Shown: positions 1-11,227, numbered from the stretch's first letter. The stretch: DNA of 64,000 bases from Pleurotus djamor (GCA_029747585.1 JAPEVF010000077.1:56952-120951); one strand, 5' to 3'. The notes: generated by a model not told the origin, from the letters alone. Program-made: numbers and translations.

Positions 1-981
1 TCAAGCCAAGCATCNGGTTCACATGCCCATGCATGGTTTCCCCGGAGGCTTTTNGCNTGATGNAGTTCTTCGNNTGATGCTTGCGTAGTACNCGNAACTC
101 TTCCATGNCCGGTTCCAAGGAACATATCCATGAATCAAGCCCTGCAAAATCGGCGCACGCGACCATAGACGAGAACTTGCACAAAAGTTCGTCTCCTCNN
201 CATGGNCCGAGCGACAAGAAGCGGGATGGTGGTCATCCCGAGAGACCNCCGTTGGCAACAACCACTCCGAGCCAAATGGACACGCAATATGTNAACATGC
301 TGCTTGCGCTGGATGGAATACCCAAAATCCATAACATGCTGGCCTCATTCTTCACNTGGATCCTCTTAGCCGGGTTCGTTCTGTTCCCTGGGACTTTCCA
401 GAGCTTGCANAGCGTCCAGGACAGCTTGGGNGTGACCCAANTNCAAGTATTGAACGCCATCCAGCGGGTCCCTTTGTGAGTCTTTTCGTTTATCACCNAT
501 CACTCTGACCCGACTTCGCCGGTAAAGGTTCGTCATAGCCTGGATATGCAGTGCTATCGGAGCGGGAGGCATGACTTACATGTGGTGGAGGTGGATGAAC
601 AATTATGTCTGGCTTGTGAATCACATCTTTCTGTGAGGAATATGTACAGGCACCATTCGGGAATACGTTACTAAGGCTCTCGCTTGCAGACCTGGCTTCT
701 TGAATGCCCTAGCAGGGGTCATTTCNACGCTTGCGAGCGTTTACGGCACCCAGGACGGCGTGTTCACNACATCAAGCTACATCACGATTGCGATAACCAG
801 CGTCACTGCGGTGATATGCGGNNNTCTGACCGGGATATANACATTTTGGAANATTGCNAGGGTGAAGAAACGTCATGATCGGGNGGTCGGAAAGGAACGA
901 GCTGGGAAACATGGGGAGGGGATAGTCGAGAAGATCAAAAGGAAGGCTTATGAAACAGAGCCTGAGGCAGGGGTGGTATAG
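1..981 (+). CDS. Multi-pass membrane protein, 5' partial, poor sequence quality
   Basis: I do not recognise a named family. A polar N-terminal part rich in Ser, Lys and His (from an ATG at 105, possibly extending off the window) is followed by about four hydrophobic segments: one near 350-400, one near 555-600 containing AIGAGGMTYMWWRWM, and two between 690 and 850. A basic and acidic tail ends in EPEAGVV at the stop 979-981. Two introns join the frames: 475-about 561 (GTGAGT donor, acceptor after GGATATGCAG) and about 633-688 (GTGAGG donor, CTTGCAG acceptor). The layout is that of small fungal integral membrane proteins of unknown function. About fifteen N symbols make several residues unreadable, so the exact protein is uncertain. 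Confidence 0.6.
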
Positions 982-1363
982 GTATATTTTTCGTTAAGAA
1001 GGACAGTAGGCGATACGAGCTGTGTAAATGGCAAGACGAACCGGCTTCAGGCGCTCAGCTCGACAAACGAGACGAACTTCAAGGCCAAGCTGGGATAGGC
1101 AGTAAACTGAATTGGGATGATGCCTGCGGAGATCTATCTGAGTCCATGGCACGAAGAGGGCGTAACCGAACCTACCATTTACCATTACTTTGCAAACGCA
1201 GAGGGCCGAGTGCCTCCTAGTCCCTGTGCAAGAGGCACATGTCCTGGATGGTTAGTGAAGTGCGCACCTCGCATGAATTTCATCTCAAAGTATGAAGAAT
1301 AGCGAGCGCAAAGTTGAAACCCATTCTAAATTGCAGACGCGTGAAGGCTATCTCCGACTTGCG
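982..1363. other. Gene-free stretch
   Basis: This lies between the membrane-protein stop and the end of NDUFA2. Short open frames occur on both strands, but they carry no family motif and no consistent splice pattern. It probably holds the two convergent 3' untranslated regions. Confidence 0.5.
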
Positions 1364-1787
1364 CTANGAAGACAGCAACTGTGCAACCTTGGATTCTACC
1401 TCTTTCGACGATAGATTGTCTAATTCGACATGCTTTTCCAGTCCTCGCTCTGTACGCCACGGGTTTCAAAGGCAGCATGGTGACGAGTTGTCAGCAGACA
1501 AGAATCATGCATGAACGTGGTAGACGCACCAAATCTCGCAAATACTCGTGCAGGTGTGTCCGTTGCCTCTCGGACGAGAACAGGCAAATCAGGGTTATGC
1601 TGCTTGATGACTGGATACTGAGAAACGATGAATTTCCTGGTGACCGTGTGGAATAATCGGTAAGTTGAAGCGGGTCCTCGAATGCTTGTTACGAAGCTCA
1701 CCGTGTTCCTTCCGAAGCCGGGCCCGTCTGCGAGCAGAGAATTCGGATTTCCCTCAGTGCTGGTGAGAATACCCGGGCGAACGACAT
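1364..1787 (-). CDS. NDUFA2: NADH:ubiquinone oxidoreductase subunit NDUFA2 (B8 type)
   Basis: This is an accessory subunit of mitochondrial complex I with the L51/S25/CI-B8 thioredoxin-like fold. Three exons on the minus strand give about 92 residues, the usual size of the family. Exon 1 starts at ATG 1787 and encodes MSFARVFSPALREIRILCSQ. Exon 2 carries QYPVIKQHNPDLPVLVREA and TPARVFARF. Exon 3 reads ERGLEKHVELDNLSSKEVE and ends at the stop 1364-1366. The introns have GTGAGC and GTGCGT donors and CAG acceptors, and the phases agree. The N at 1367 falls at the third position of a TCN serine codon and does not change the residue. The gene is divergent from the RAX1-like gene, with 238 bp between the two ATGs. 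Confidence 0.87.
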
Positions 1788-2025
1788 GGTGGATGTGTGG
1801 GACGAAGAGGACGACTTGGAGACGATTGAAATGGCCGTCGCCTGCAACACGGAATCAGACGCGACAGGGATGTGGGAACGCGTTACGTAATGCGTTGTTA
1901 CCCAGGAGCAATCAACAACCACGCCCCTCTGGTTGACAGAAAACTCAGAGACAGCACCCCCGCAAGCCCAGTTCGACGGCGTCTCCAAGCGCTGGCACAT
2001 TTCTCATCTCCTCCCGATCACCATC
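1788..2025. promoter_or_regulatory. Shared divergent promoter, NDUFA2 / RAX1-like
   Basis: This 238-bp gap separates two divergent start codons, so it must hold both promoters and 5' UTRs. A perfect palindrome TTACGTAA lies at 1883-1890. That is the published recognition sequence of Yap/Pap1-type bZIP factors, but use of the site here is inference. No clear TATA box is visible. Confidence 0.45.
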
Positions 2026-3349
2026 ATGGACGACGAGCAACAACGACAAGATGACTGGGCCAACAATAGGAAGAACAGGCTGCCCTCGTTTACAGAGGTT
2101 CTCTCGCGAAGAACACGACCTCCTGTAGACCTGTTCATGTTTTAGTGCGTTTTTAGGATCTTTAAGGTCGTTGCACCGCTAATCGGCTATTTTTTCCTGT
2201 TTTTACTAGTCTGTTCCTGCAGCGAGAAGGCGCAGAGGATGTCCTTGACTTCTGGCTGGACGTTCAGCAGCATGAGAACCTTTGCAGGGCTTATTTTAAA
2301 GACGTGAGGAAGTCAGGCCGGTCAATCAAGGAGGACTGGCCGCAGTACTGGGATTACGCCCGTCGGCGTGGGTCGATATATGGCACGGTCGTTGGGCTGC
2401 ACCCTGATGCGAAGCGTAGCACGGCGAGCACTGGAGAATTGGGGGTCGAGAAGAACCTTGGAGTTGGCGATGAAAAGTACGGCGCCCGCTCAACGAGTCC
2501 GAACTTCATATCACCCATGTCGGACGGTACGCGGGTAGGCTCGCCCTCAGCAGAAGATCCCCCTCGCTCGTCAACGCCATTCTCGCTCTCTGGTCGCACA
2601 CCGTTGTTCAAGCGTGCTTCAAGGGCACCGACGGTCATCCCACGCTCAACACCCATCACGCGGCAAAATTTAATTGCTTCCGCAGAGCGCATTTACTTCC
2701 GATATCTCTCCCCTGCTGGAAACGTTATCAACTCCCAAGAAAACCATGAAATATATTTACCACCTGCATTGCGAATACACAGTTTCCCGTTGAGCAGCAC
2801 TACGGAACCCAAGACGCAGACAGAGCTCAATCTGATGGCACAAATACCGGATATGTTCCACGCGCAGAAGGAATATTGCTTCAGGGCGATGGAACAGGAC
2901 GCTTTCCCCCGTTTCCTGCGTTCAAAGGCGTTCGGGAATCTCACGCCGGTGTCTGCCCTCGTTCGCCTCATATTGGGACTCATCATTCTATGGATAGGCC
3001 TTGCCACGGCCTTTTCCTTAATCTTCTTGGACGTGCAACCCAAATCAAAGCGATTTTTCGTGAGTCTTCCATACTTCTCGATTCATTCTCCATCTGATAT
3101 CATTTTCTCCAGCTTTTCATACCCTTTACGTTTGCAGTTCTTTTCCTCGTCTCCCATCAATACGAACTAGACCCCATCCTAGTTTTCTTCGGGCAGTCGG
3201 AAACGACACCATTCCGAACACTCACCATCCGCGAACCGTACGTGAAGAAGCTGCTGCTGGGCAGAGCGATATGGGTCAGCGTCCTCACTGCCGCCTTCGT
3301 GGTCGCCTTGACCTTCATTTTCTGGGCGGTACCTGGGCATAGGCTATAG
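2026..3349 (+). CDS. RGS-domain, RAX1-like membrane protein
   Basis: This is a RAX1-type protein: an N-terminal RGS (regulator of G-protein signalling) domain followed by transmembrane helices. The family is known from budding yeast bud-site selection at the plasma membrane. The first real ATG is 2026 (MDDEQQRQ). RLPSFTEVLSRRTRPPVDLF leads over an intron (2145-2209) into REGAEDVLDFWLDVQQHENL, the typical first half of an RGS box. A Ser/Pro-rich insert of about 80 residues follows, then the second RGS half with RIYFRYLSPAG and the helix containing QDAFPRFLRS. Two or three hydrophobic segments close the protein. A second intron (3060-3112) leads into LFIPFTFAVLFLVSHQYELD and the last helix before the stop 3347-3349. 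The role in polarity or G-protein signalling is inferred from the family. Confidence 0.8.
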
Positions 3350-3885
3350 AGTACACGCGACCTCTCCTTATCATCAGCTATTTCTTTTCCTCCAACCCTC
3401 TTGATTGCTTGTCGGAATTCGCTCGATCTTGTTGTTATGACTTTTATGACAGTTTTCGGTACTCCCCCTCTGCTATTCTCTGCCCGCCCCTCCTCTTATA
3501 ATCCCCTTCAAATTACATCGTACCATATACACATACACTTCACTTATCTTTATGTGACAAACCCCACCCGTTCCCTTATCGGATACCCTCCTTTGCCCTC
3601 CATGCGACCGTTCTTTCATGGTCCTTATTACATATCGAACTACAGACTTTTCCCTCCTCTTCTTCACTTCTTTTACTTCAATTATCGACTTGATTATTAG
3701 TTTTTTATGTAGCCAAAACGCTGAAGTGTAGTAGGGTAGAATCCAAGCGCACAGTTATAATTGAGATTGAGATGGGGTTAGGCACGTCTCGGTCGTTCTG
3801 GGGCATCAACTTAGACGTGACAAGACAAACGGTAATAATTCCTGATACAAGAGCAATAAAGGTAGGCAAACCACGGAAGGTATAA
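3350..3885. other. Convergent intergenic region
   Basis: This is an AT-rich stretch between the ends of the RAX1-like and HMG-box genes. No coding frame with homology or splice logic was found. It presumably carries the 3' untranslated regions and poly(A) signals of both genes. Confidence 0.5.
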
Positions 3886-4997
3886 CTAACGACGAAGTTC
3901 GAAGAGCTCGACATCCTTCTTGTAAGCCTCAACGTATGGCTAAGAGGTACCGTTAGTGTGCGATCGGAGGCGGAAAAAACTGGAATAAGGAACTGACAGC
4001 TTTCTCGGCATCTGAGAATGCCTTCCACGCTGCACCACCTCTAACGGATATTTCTTTCTGACTAAGGCCCTGGGCTTCGTCCGAATTCCTGAACTCGGCA
4101 AGGTATCTGGGTTCATCGTTAGTTTAGGACGTAAGTATTGGAATGGAAGAGAGCGCGAACCGGAAGAACGAAGACGGTGGTTTTCTGTCCTCTATGGGTG
4201 TACGGATGCGGTAAGAGTACACGCCCTTGCTCCTTCGTTTCTTGTTGAGCGCACGCAAGACCGCGGGATCATAGTTCTTGAAATATTCCTCGCGTTTCTT
4301 GAAGTAGGCCTCTTTGTTAGCAGCGGCCAAGTCATACCACGGCTATTGGGAAAAGAGCGTGACTTTGGTATGTGGACTGAGGCTATATGGCTGACGACAA
4401 ACCTGTCGCTCTTCCTCGCTCATAGCTCTCCAGGCAGCACCGGATTCGCGAGAGAACTCTCGTAAGGCGTCAAGCGACGACGGCTTCTCCATGGTTTTCA
4501 TCCGTTCCACATGGAACGCGAGGTATGGACCGCGGTAACCCAAAGGAGGAGCCATGGATTTGTTGACCTTCAGAGCTGGACGAACAAGCGATCAGACGAG
4601 GAAAAATAAGGTAATTGAAAATAAGACGCGTACGCTTTGGTTTCACAACCTTCTTCTTGGGTTTCTTCGCAGCTACCTTCTTCTTGCTCGCAGCGCGAAG
4701 TGGTTTCTTCTTAGGTTTGGGTTTCGCCTTGGGCTTCGCTTTGGCCTTTGTCGCGGTGGTGCTCTTCGCCGTCACGGCCTTCTTGCGCCCAGTCGTCGCA
4801 GAAGCCTTTGCCTTTGGCTTCGCCTTGGTCGACGCACTAGTTGCACTGGGAAACCATACCGGGTTCGTCGTGTAGATAGTACGCGCCCGAGGAACAGGGA
4901 CAAAACGGGGAACAGAAGGGGTCACAGAGAAACGCGTAAAACACGTCAGAAAGCTTCTCGAGGGCAACTTCGACCTGAGGCCGAGCAGGGACTGCAT
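3886..4997 (-). CDS. Mitochondrial-type protein with two HMG boxes
   Basis: This is a DNA-binding protein of about 290 residues, resembling the mitochondrial HMG packaging proteins (Abf2/TFAM type). The ATG at 4997 opens MQSLLGLRSKLPSRSF, a basic, acid-free leader typical of mitochondrial import. A Lys/Ala/Pro-rich linker (roughly residues 58-121) follows. Box 1 has GYRGPYLAFHVERMK, GAAWRAMSEEERQ and PWYDLAAANKEAYFKKREEY. Box 2 is assembled over two further introns: KPPSSFFR joins YLAEFRNSDEAQG, then GGAAWKAFSDAEKA, then PYVEAYKKDVELFE and the stop 3886-3888. All junctions are GT-AG with matching phase. An upstream in-frame TTG is not a credible start. Organelle DNA packaging is inferred; a nuclear HMG protein is the alternative. 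Confidence 0.85.
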
Positions 4998-5146
4998 ACT
5001 TGCGGAAATAGCGACAACAAATTCCAAGCAGTGGATTTGAACTTGTTGAGTGTTTGCTTGTTTGGCGGCGGCGTTTGGAACAAAGTCGGTCTCACAGGCA
5101 GGGTCGTGATCGCGTTCTAGCCCCTTCGTCGATCACTACCCCAGCC
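4998..5146. promoter_or_regulatory. Shared divergent promoter, HMG-box gene / MED8
   Basis: Only 149 bp separate the two divergent start codons, so the transcripts must share this promoter. It contains the G/C-rich run TTTGGCGGCGGCG near 5063-5075. No canonical TATA or CCAAT box is evident. Confidence 0.4.
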
Positions 5147-6079
5147 ATGGAGGCGACCAGCTCGACGAATCCTGCGCCTGCGCCAGCTCCATTGCCCAAG
5201 CTTTCCTTCAACCCATCCAACTTACCAGTTGCTCAGCTTGAATCACTGAAATTCAAGGCAAACCAGATTGTAGAATCCATCATCTCATTACGCGCAACCG
5301 TCGAAGGAGGCTACCAAAATGTTATGCCACCATGGCCCGAAATTCTTTCTAAATACAACATTCTACTCTCCCAAACGCTGAACTTCTCGAATTCCTTGAG
5401 TGCCACCATCGGGTCGTCGCAGGCATCTACCAGTCGTCTTCCCATTGGGGCACAGCAGCTACCGCAGACTAGTCAATACGAGAAGATTGCCTTACACCTC
5501 AATGGTGCGGTATCAGAGAAGGAGGCCGATGAAATCGCTCTGCTTGTGCGCACCTTCCAGCTACCGCAGATTCTACAGTCGGAGAACAACGCCGTTCGAC
5601 GTCTGTCAGAACGCATGGCTACCCGCGGGTCGATGGGTGTCATGGGCAGCGTTCCCCCACCCGTGAATGCCTTTGGCAGCGCTCGTAAGCCGGAATACGA
5701 GGACGTCCTACGTGAATGTGCTGAGATCAAGGATCAGCATGACCGAATGGTGGATCGAGCCGTCAAAGCAGTTACTATGCTGCGAGACAAGTATGATTGG
5801 AAACAACGGGTTGAAGTGGAGGTCGAGGAGCCGGAAGAGTTGGATTGGGACCCACGGTTGGGAATGCTGCCTCCTCCGGATGAGGATATGCAAGGAGGGT
5901 CGCCTTCAAGTGATGAAGATAGTCCTGGACCAGACGGAGACGAAGGGGATAGTGATGAAGACGAAGTCGAGGATGAACTCACGCGAAACGCTGGAGCTCA
6001 TGACGCCTCTCAAGATGGTATGGACGCGCAGTTTCAAATGCCTACCCCAGTTCCAGACTCTTCTATGGATGTTTCTTGA
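5147..6079 (+). CDS. MED8: Mediator complex subunit 8
   Basis: This is a single-exon gene of 310 codons from ATG 5147 to TGA 6079. It encodes Med8, a subunit of the Mediator head module that links activators to RNA polymerase II in the nucleus. The N-terminal half carries the family signature: LPVAQLESLKFKANQIVESI, then MPPWPEILSKYNILLSQTLN, which form the helices that contact Med18/Med20 and the rest of the head. A second helical block follows, with the conserved PKxE-like run RKPEYEDVLRECAEI. The C-terminus is long, disordered and strongly acidic (DEDEVEDE), which is common in basidiomycete versions. The open frame continues upstream without an ATG to about 5054, and the ATG at 5147 is the first. 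Confidence 0.87.
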   Translation: MEATSSTNPAPAPAPLPKLSFNPSNLPVAQLESLKFKANQIVESIISLRATVEGGYQNVMPPWPEILSKYNILLSQTLNFSNSLSATIGSSQASTSRLPIGAQQLPQTSQYEKIALHLNGAVSEKEADEIALLVRTFQLPQILQSENNAVRRLSERMATRGSMGVMGSVPPPVNAFGSARKPEYEDVLRECAEIKDQHDRMVDRAVKAVTMLRDKYDWKQRVEVEVEEPEELDWDPRLGMLPPPDEDMQGGSPSSDEDSPGPDGDEGDSDEDEVEDELTRNAGAHDASQDGMDAQFQMPTPVPDSSMDVS

Positions 6080-6413
6080 TGGCCATAGCCCTTCCTCAGC
6101 GTGTCGTGGGGAGGACGTTATTGTGAGTAGTATTGCCCAATGTATTCGAGTCGATTGTTTCAGAATAATACACCTTGGAGTGAATACTCGTTGAACTCGT
6201 CAGAGAGGCCGACTAAAGATCATATCCACGGTTCTTTATCCTTAGCCAGCCCGTATCACAGTGGCCGTTAGACTTGTCGAGGACCTGACGCTTGAACGGG
6301 CACCGGTGAAGTCAATTAATCCGTGTCCAGTGTGAATGCAGACGACCATATTTACAAGTAGTAAGTACAAGATTATGTTATTCAACTTATCTAACTTGGG
6401 ATCCTACGATGTG
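6080..6413. other. Convergent intergenic region
   Basis: This is the 3' region between MED8 and fructose-1,6-bisphosphatase. No supported gene was seen. Confidence 0.5.
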
Positions 6414-7800
6414 CTACCCTTGGCTGCTTGGTAGAACCGCATCAAATCTGTCACGTCATCTCTACTACCCAGGAACACAGACGACCGTTCATGGATAGAA
6501 GTTGGTACAATGTCCAGGATGCGCTTGGTGCCCGTCGTCGCAATACCGCCAGCCTAAGCAACTGTCAGTCATTGAATAAGATCGCTGAAAGGTGGTCGAT
6601 TTACCTGTTCAGTCAAGAAGGCCATCGGGAACGCCTCATACAGGAGCCTCAGCTTGCCGTGTTTGCTCTTCTTATCATCCGGATACCCAAAGATACCACC
6701 GTATAGTAGGGTTCGATGCACGTCCGCAACCATGGACCCGATATACCTTGCACTGTACGGCGACTTGGGTGGCTTGGGGTATTTGATGGAGTTGAGGTAG
6801 TCGATCACTGGTTGGTGGAAGTACATTGAGTTGCCTTCGTTAAATGAGTAGATCTTGCCCCGGGGTGGTATTTTGATCTATCGATTCGATAGAGGGGTCA
6901 AACAAAGACGGAATGCGATATTAACGAAGACGTACATCGGGGTGAGTGAGGATAAATTCTCCTAGTGCATTGTCGAGGGTGTATCCATTGACGCCTGATC
7001 CAGTAGATAGGACAAGGTTAGCGGAGGATCCATACCTAAGAAAAGCCTTGTCAGACCTGAAGCTCAAAGTACGCCCGATATAACATTTCAACATACATGG
7101 TGTACCCCGCCGCTACCATCTCCGTACCCGGTCTAAGGACATCTTCAATAGTCCCAGGCGAGTCTGGTCGCTGAGAAGCCATCATGAGTCCCAGATACAT
7201 GGAAGAGGAGGCGGACACCACGAACGATCTTATATATCCCGAATATTGTACCAATATTCACACCAGCGTCGATGTTGCTGCTACCATCCAGAGGGTCGAA
7301 TACGACGCAGTACTTGCCCCTATTCTTCTCCTCGATGATGATGGCATCATCCAGTTCTTCAGAAACGAGGACGGCTGTCTTGCCTGATGCACGTAAGGCG
7401 TTGACCATGATGTCATTTGACAGGACATCGAGTTTCTTCTGTTCTTCTCCTTGTACGTTTGTCTCTCCTGCAAGACCCACCCTGACCGATTGTTTAGCTA
7501 TTTCATTCTGGACTGCGGAAGCCAGGACGAAGTCAGACATACAAGTTAATCAAGCGCGCCTTTCGCACATTCGTTGCGATGAACTTGGAAGTGACCTGGA
7601 TAGCGGTGAGGAGCAGCGTCAAATCACCAGTCGCCGCTGGCCCCAATCGCATCTGGTCGTGCAGGACATGCCTAGGTAATATCCAAGGAATATCCAGGGT
7701 TGTGAGAAATCGATGAGATACTACTAGGTTGCATTAAGACATACCGAGTGAGGGTAATGAGATCGACACTAGGAGGCTCGGTTTCTGTCACTGAAGCCAT
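6414..7800 (-). CDS. FBP1: Fructose-1,6-bisphosphatase
   Basis: This cytosolic enzyme hydrolyses fructose-1,6-bisphosphate to fructose-6-phosphate, the regulated step of gluconeogenesis. ATG 7800 opens [19 protein letters not shown]. Exon 2 carries [20 protein letters not shown]. The next exon has [20 protein letters not shown], then LVSEELDD and the metal-binding [20 protein letters not shown]. Further exons encode [73 protein letters not shown] and [15 protein letters not shown], ending ..[10 protein letters not shown] at the stop 6414-6416. At least six short introns interrupt the gene. Residues for substrate (NEGN, the YxGxMVADVHR region) and metal binding are all present, so the enzyme looks functional. 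Glucose repression is usual for the family, but nothing visible here proves it. Confidence 0.95.
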
Positions 7801-8031
7801 TTCAAGCCTTGATGTGGTGTGGTTGGTACGCGCGATAGAGGAAGAAGTGAGAAATTGTCGTATGTGGGTTGGTGGACCTGAGTATTCAGGAGCTCGACCT
7901 AATGCGGAGTTTGGACTTTTACAAACGCCGATGTTCGGGGTTTGAGACGCGTCGCGTCGCGTCTGACCGTCAGCGACCCATCCCTCCTTGCATCTATACC
8001 TCCACCATCGCTGAACGTGGTGTCCTCATCG

Positions 8032-8420
8032 TCACCATCGTCGACGAAGTGAATTTCCCTCCGCGCTGGAAATGACACATCGCATCCAAGTATTGAAAAT
8101 GCCAAGGTAGGCGATCTCTTCCATATNTGGAAAAGNTNGATTATNNTGCTTGAGGTATGTTTGAAGGGATATGTAGTGCGTTGGGATGGGTGGATTAGCT
8201 TGAGATGCTCGCGTCAGGCCGTAAGCTGCTTTACGATTCGATACAACCAGGACAATGGAAGTGTTGGGGAGAGAAGGGGTGTTGACTGCATCGATGAGGG
8301 CCTGTAGGTTTGTTCCTACAAATATATTTGTTGCATTTTGTGATTTAGACGGATTAGATGAGATGTAAGCCGACCTGAACCTGATATCAGGACAACGATT
8401 CTACGAGGAGAGGTGGCCAT
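8032..8420 (-). pseudogene. ADE8: 5' fragment of GAR transformylase (ADE8/PurN)
   Basis: ATG 8420 opens MATSPRRIVVLISGSG. An intron with a GTCGGC donor and TTTGTAG acceptor joins this to TNLQALIDAVNTPSLPNTS and IVLVVSNRKAAYGLTRA. This is the nucleotide-binding N-terminus of phosphoribosylglycinamide formyltransferase, the third enzyme of purine synthesis. Similarity stops at about residue 65, exactly where a cluster of N symbols lies (about 8127-8147). The same frame then runs on through unrelated residues to a stop at 8032-8034. The catalytic part (the Asn/His/Asp residues of the family, within a usual length of about 200 residues) is missing. Either the gene is a remnant or the assembly has collapsed at the Ns. 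The next gene starts too close for the missing part to lie beyond this window position in order. Confidence 0.72.
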
Positions 8421-8560
8421 GAAGATAAAAAGTGGATGTGGCAGTGCAATCTGAGCAATGTTGGCTGAAGATAAGATAAGATCGTTGGCAAATATTCTGC
8501 ACGACGCCAAAAATACAAAACTGTTTCTACAAAAGCAACGTACACCTAACGTCCGAAGCC

Positions 8561-10806
8561 TTAGTATGGCTTACTGAATTCGCACTTGGAATACATGACA
8601 ACGTGTCCACCGTTCAAGGGATTTGAGCGATATGAACGTTCGAAGTCGCGTTTTGATCTGGCACCTGGGGTACACATCTGTGACGACAAAGCGTTGACGA
8701 TATTTTCATCGGCTGTCGCGCTAGGATTTGCAACATAAGTATCAATTAAGGGAGAGGTATAGGCTACTCACAGGGTCGATATATTCCTCATCTCCTAGCG
8801 GCATTATCCTCGCCAGTGCAAGGGCACTCAGAGGGCTGAATATACGAAAATCAACCGAGATACCAGGCTTCAGAGGCAGCGAGACCACGACCAAAAAAGA
8901 GGGAATGCCAGCGATTACGTGAAGATACTGGGTCCGTAGCAGAAACTGTGGGTCCCAGTCATCGCTACCAAATATATCGGGGAAATCACTCATGGTTTTT
9001 AGTTCAACCCTTGGTTCCGATGGATCCAGGGAGTAACATGCAACCGGTAGCTCGTTTTTAGGCACAGTTGGCCTCTCTTCTATGAGTGCATCCTCGATGA
9101 TGTCGTAGAAGCCGTTGGCGGAGCGTCTCACTTTCTCTTGGAGACCNTAAACGAAGGAGACCTCTACCGTTGGCAGACCGGATAAGATGGTGATTGGCTG
9201 AAAATGTTTTCTCAGCAGAGTGTTTATGAAGTCATAAAGCTCTTTACCTCCACAGAGCCGGAAAAGTTTGCATATATTGCGATGGTCATTATGCCAATCC
9301 TTTTTTTNGACATTCGGTCGAGCAGTATCGAAAGACTCGACACCCAGAGCACGTCTTAAGGGCATAATTTTCAGGGCCCTTCCCGCACTGCATACGCGGC
9401 GGCATTGAAGGTCAGTTCGAGGATTAGACAGACTCTGGAACTAACCGTCCGACAAACATCCAAATTCTTAGCGATCACCCCAGCCATTCGGGTTTCAACT
9501 TCAGAGGCTTCTAACATGCGATCGAGACTTTCCCATGCCGAGTCATGACTCGAGTGCGTAGGCAGTCCATGTAGCCTCTTTGTATATTTTATGGTCGAAG
9601 GGAATATAAGGGCCAGGAGACCAACGGAGTTGATAAGCCCGTCGAACACCCTAGTGTTGGGCGTCTCGAGGTCAGCAGTATGCCCTGGAAGTTGGGTGCG
9701 GAGCTTTTTGACAATCCCAAGATGCAGGATATGCTCTAACGAGTAGTAGTTGGGCGAGGCTGGGCACGAGAGGATGAAGTGGCAATACGGGGGAATGATA
9801 CTGTCCAAACGTTCTGCCTGATCGGAATCAGCGCCGTACTGGGAAAAAACGCGAGGCCGATCATCGATAAGCCATCCCACAGCGACAGTCAACCGTCGAA
9901 CAAGCGGGATGACCTCGATCTCGGGGACGAGTTGGAGAAATTGGAAGGAGAAAACTTCGAGTGCATGGTAGACTGCTTGCAGGAGGGAGAGATAGGCACG
10001 CTCGGGCTTCCTTTTACTGGCACGCATTTTGTGCAGGTGTTTTTCCACAGCGGCAAGGTGAAGTTGAGAAACGGCGGAGACGCCACCATACATAGCGATT
10101 TTTCCAGGGGTGTTTTGTACGAAAATTCGCTGGATAAAATTCGCAACAAGGTAGGCGGCGCCTTGTTCAATCGAGAGTTGATCCGTGTTGTCTTCGTCAA
10201 TGTCAATGAATACGAGCTTTTTCCATAAGTCGTAGACGCAAGAGGTGAGATAATGGTCTGCGGAGAGATCGACCGAGCGCTTGGCACGATTGATGAACTT
10301 CATAAGATCCAGGAGCGTCATTTCAAGTATAGGCGAAGGAATATCGGCAGGTATCTCCTTCAACCCTTCTGAATCTACATTTGAACCAGGATGGAAGTAG
10401 TGTGTTTGGAGGAATGTAAGCCACGGAAACACTGTAGAGTTGTGCTCAGTGAAAACACCCATCACCAGAGGAATTTCAGAGATAGGTGCAGATATGGCAA
10501 CGGTAGCAAGGGAGCTCATAGAGACGATCGCACAGCGGATAGACAGCTGAACGGATTCCTCCATTGTCCACTCCGTGGGGACAGTGTCAAAACCCAGGCA
10601 AATGGCTGAAGCAGCTACAACGAGCTCTGATTTGTCCGGGGCATGTCCGAGCAGGTGTTTGTTCAGCGTCTTGATTTCCGTCAAGGACCCAGCGTTGGCC
10701 TTCTTGACAAGAGACTGGAAATAAGTAACGTAAAATTGAGTCATGGATCAAACTTCTCCGGATGGACATCTACCTTGAGTGGCTCGCTGAGAGCTGATAG
10801 CTTCAT
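8561..10806 (-). CDS. MYND-type zinc-finger protein
   Basis: This is a protein of about 690 residues with a long helical N-terminal region of no named fold and an internal MYND finger. ATG 10806 gives MKLSALSEPLK, then an intron ending TTTCCAG, then SLVKKANAGSLTEIKTLNK. Near residue 435 an intron (GTTAGT donor, TATGCAG acceptor) joins VCRT to CGKGPENYALKTCSGCRVF, followed by RYCSTECQ and KKDWHNDHRNICK. This completes the C-x2-C, C-x2-C, C-x3-C and H-x3-C zinc ligands. The frame works only if the N at 9308, beside seven T residues, is dropped. A last intron leads to NGGHVVMYSKCEFSKPY and the stop 8561-8563. MYND fingers mediate protein-protein contact. This layout is common in agaricomycetes without an assigned function. 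Confidence 0.8.
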
Positions 10807-11227
10807 ACGACCTCTGGCACCATTGGCGGAATTGTGGCTCTGTGAGGGCTCAGTGCGTCCCCGAGGCCAGATTGAACGAGGAAGCATGACAAGACAAACT
10901 TGGTAGTAATAGGCGCTAAGGGACGTTGCTTAGCGCTCGCAAATCTAGTATAGGAGAACAAAGCTAGGAGACCGGGGAGAGGACATGTTAACAAGTCAAG
11001 CCAATCTACTGCAATACGATGTGGTGGTTTACAAGATAACATATGACAGATATCCTAAGTTGGGGCCTGTCAATAGCGGACGGAGCTTTCTGTGCTGGGT
11101 AGAATGCTTTACCAGCCGCATCAAAGACATGCAAATGGGACGTAGAGCCCACGAAGAGTCACTACATTCTTGATACACGCTAGTCCATTGGGAGGATACC
11201 GGCAGATTGAAGTGTATACAAAGGACT
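10807..11227. other. Intergenic region upstream of the MYND gene
   Basis: This presumably contains the promoter of the MYND-finger gene. No other supported feature was seen. Confidence 0.4.

Noticed and set aside
1933..2025. Upstream extension of the RAX1-like protein from 1933
   Set aside because: The codon is TTG, not ATG; the first ATG in frame is 2026.
7899..8105. Minus-strand frame with HFVDDGDDEDTTF as the missing ADE8 C-terminus
   Set aside because: It contains none of the catalytic motifs of GAR transformylase and is only acidic low-complexity sequence.
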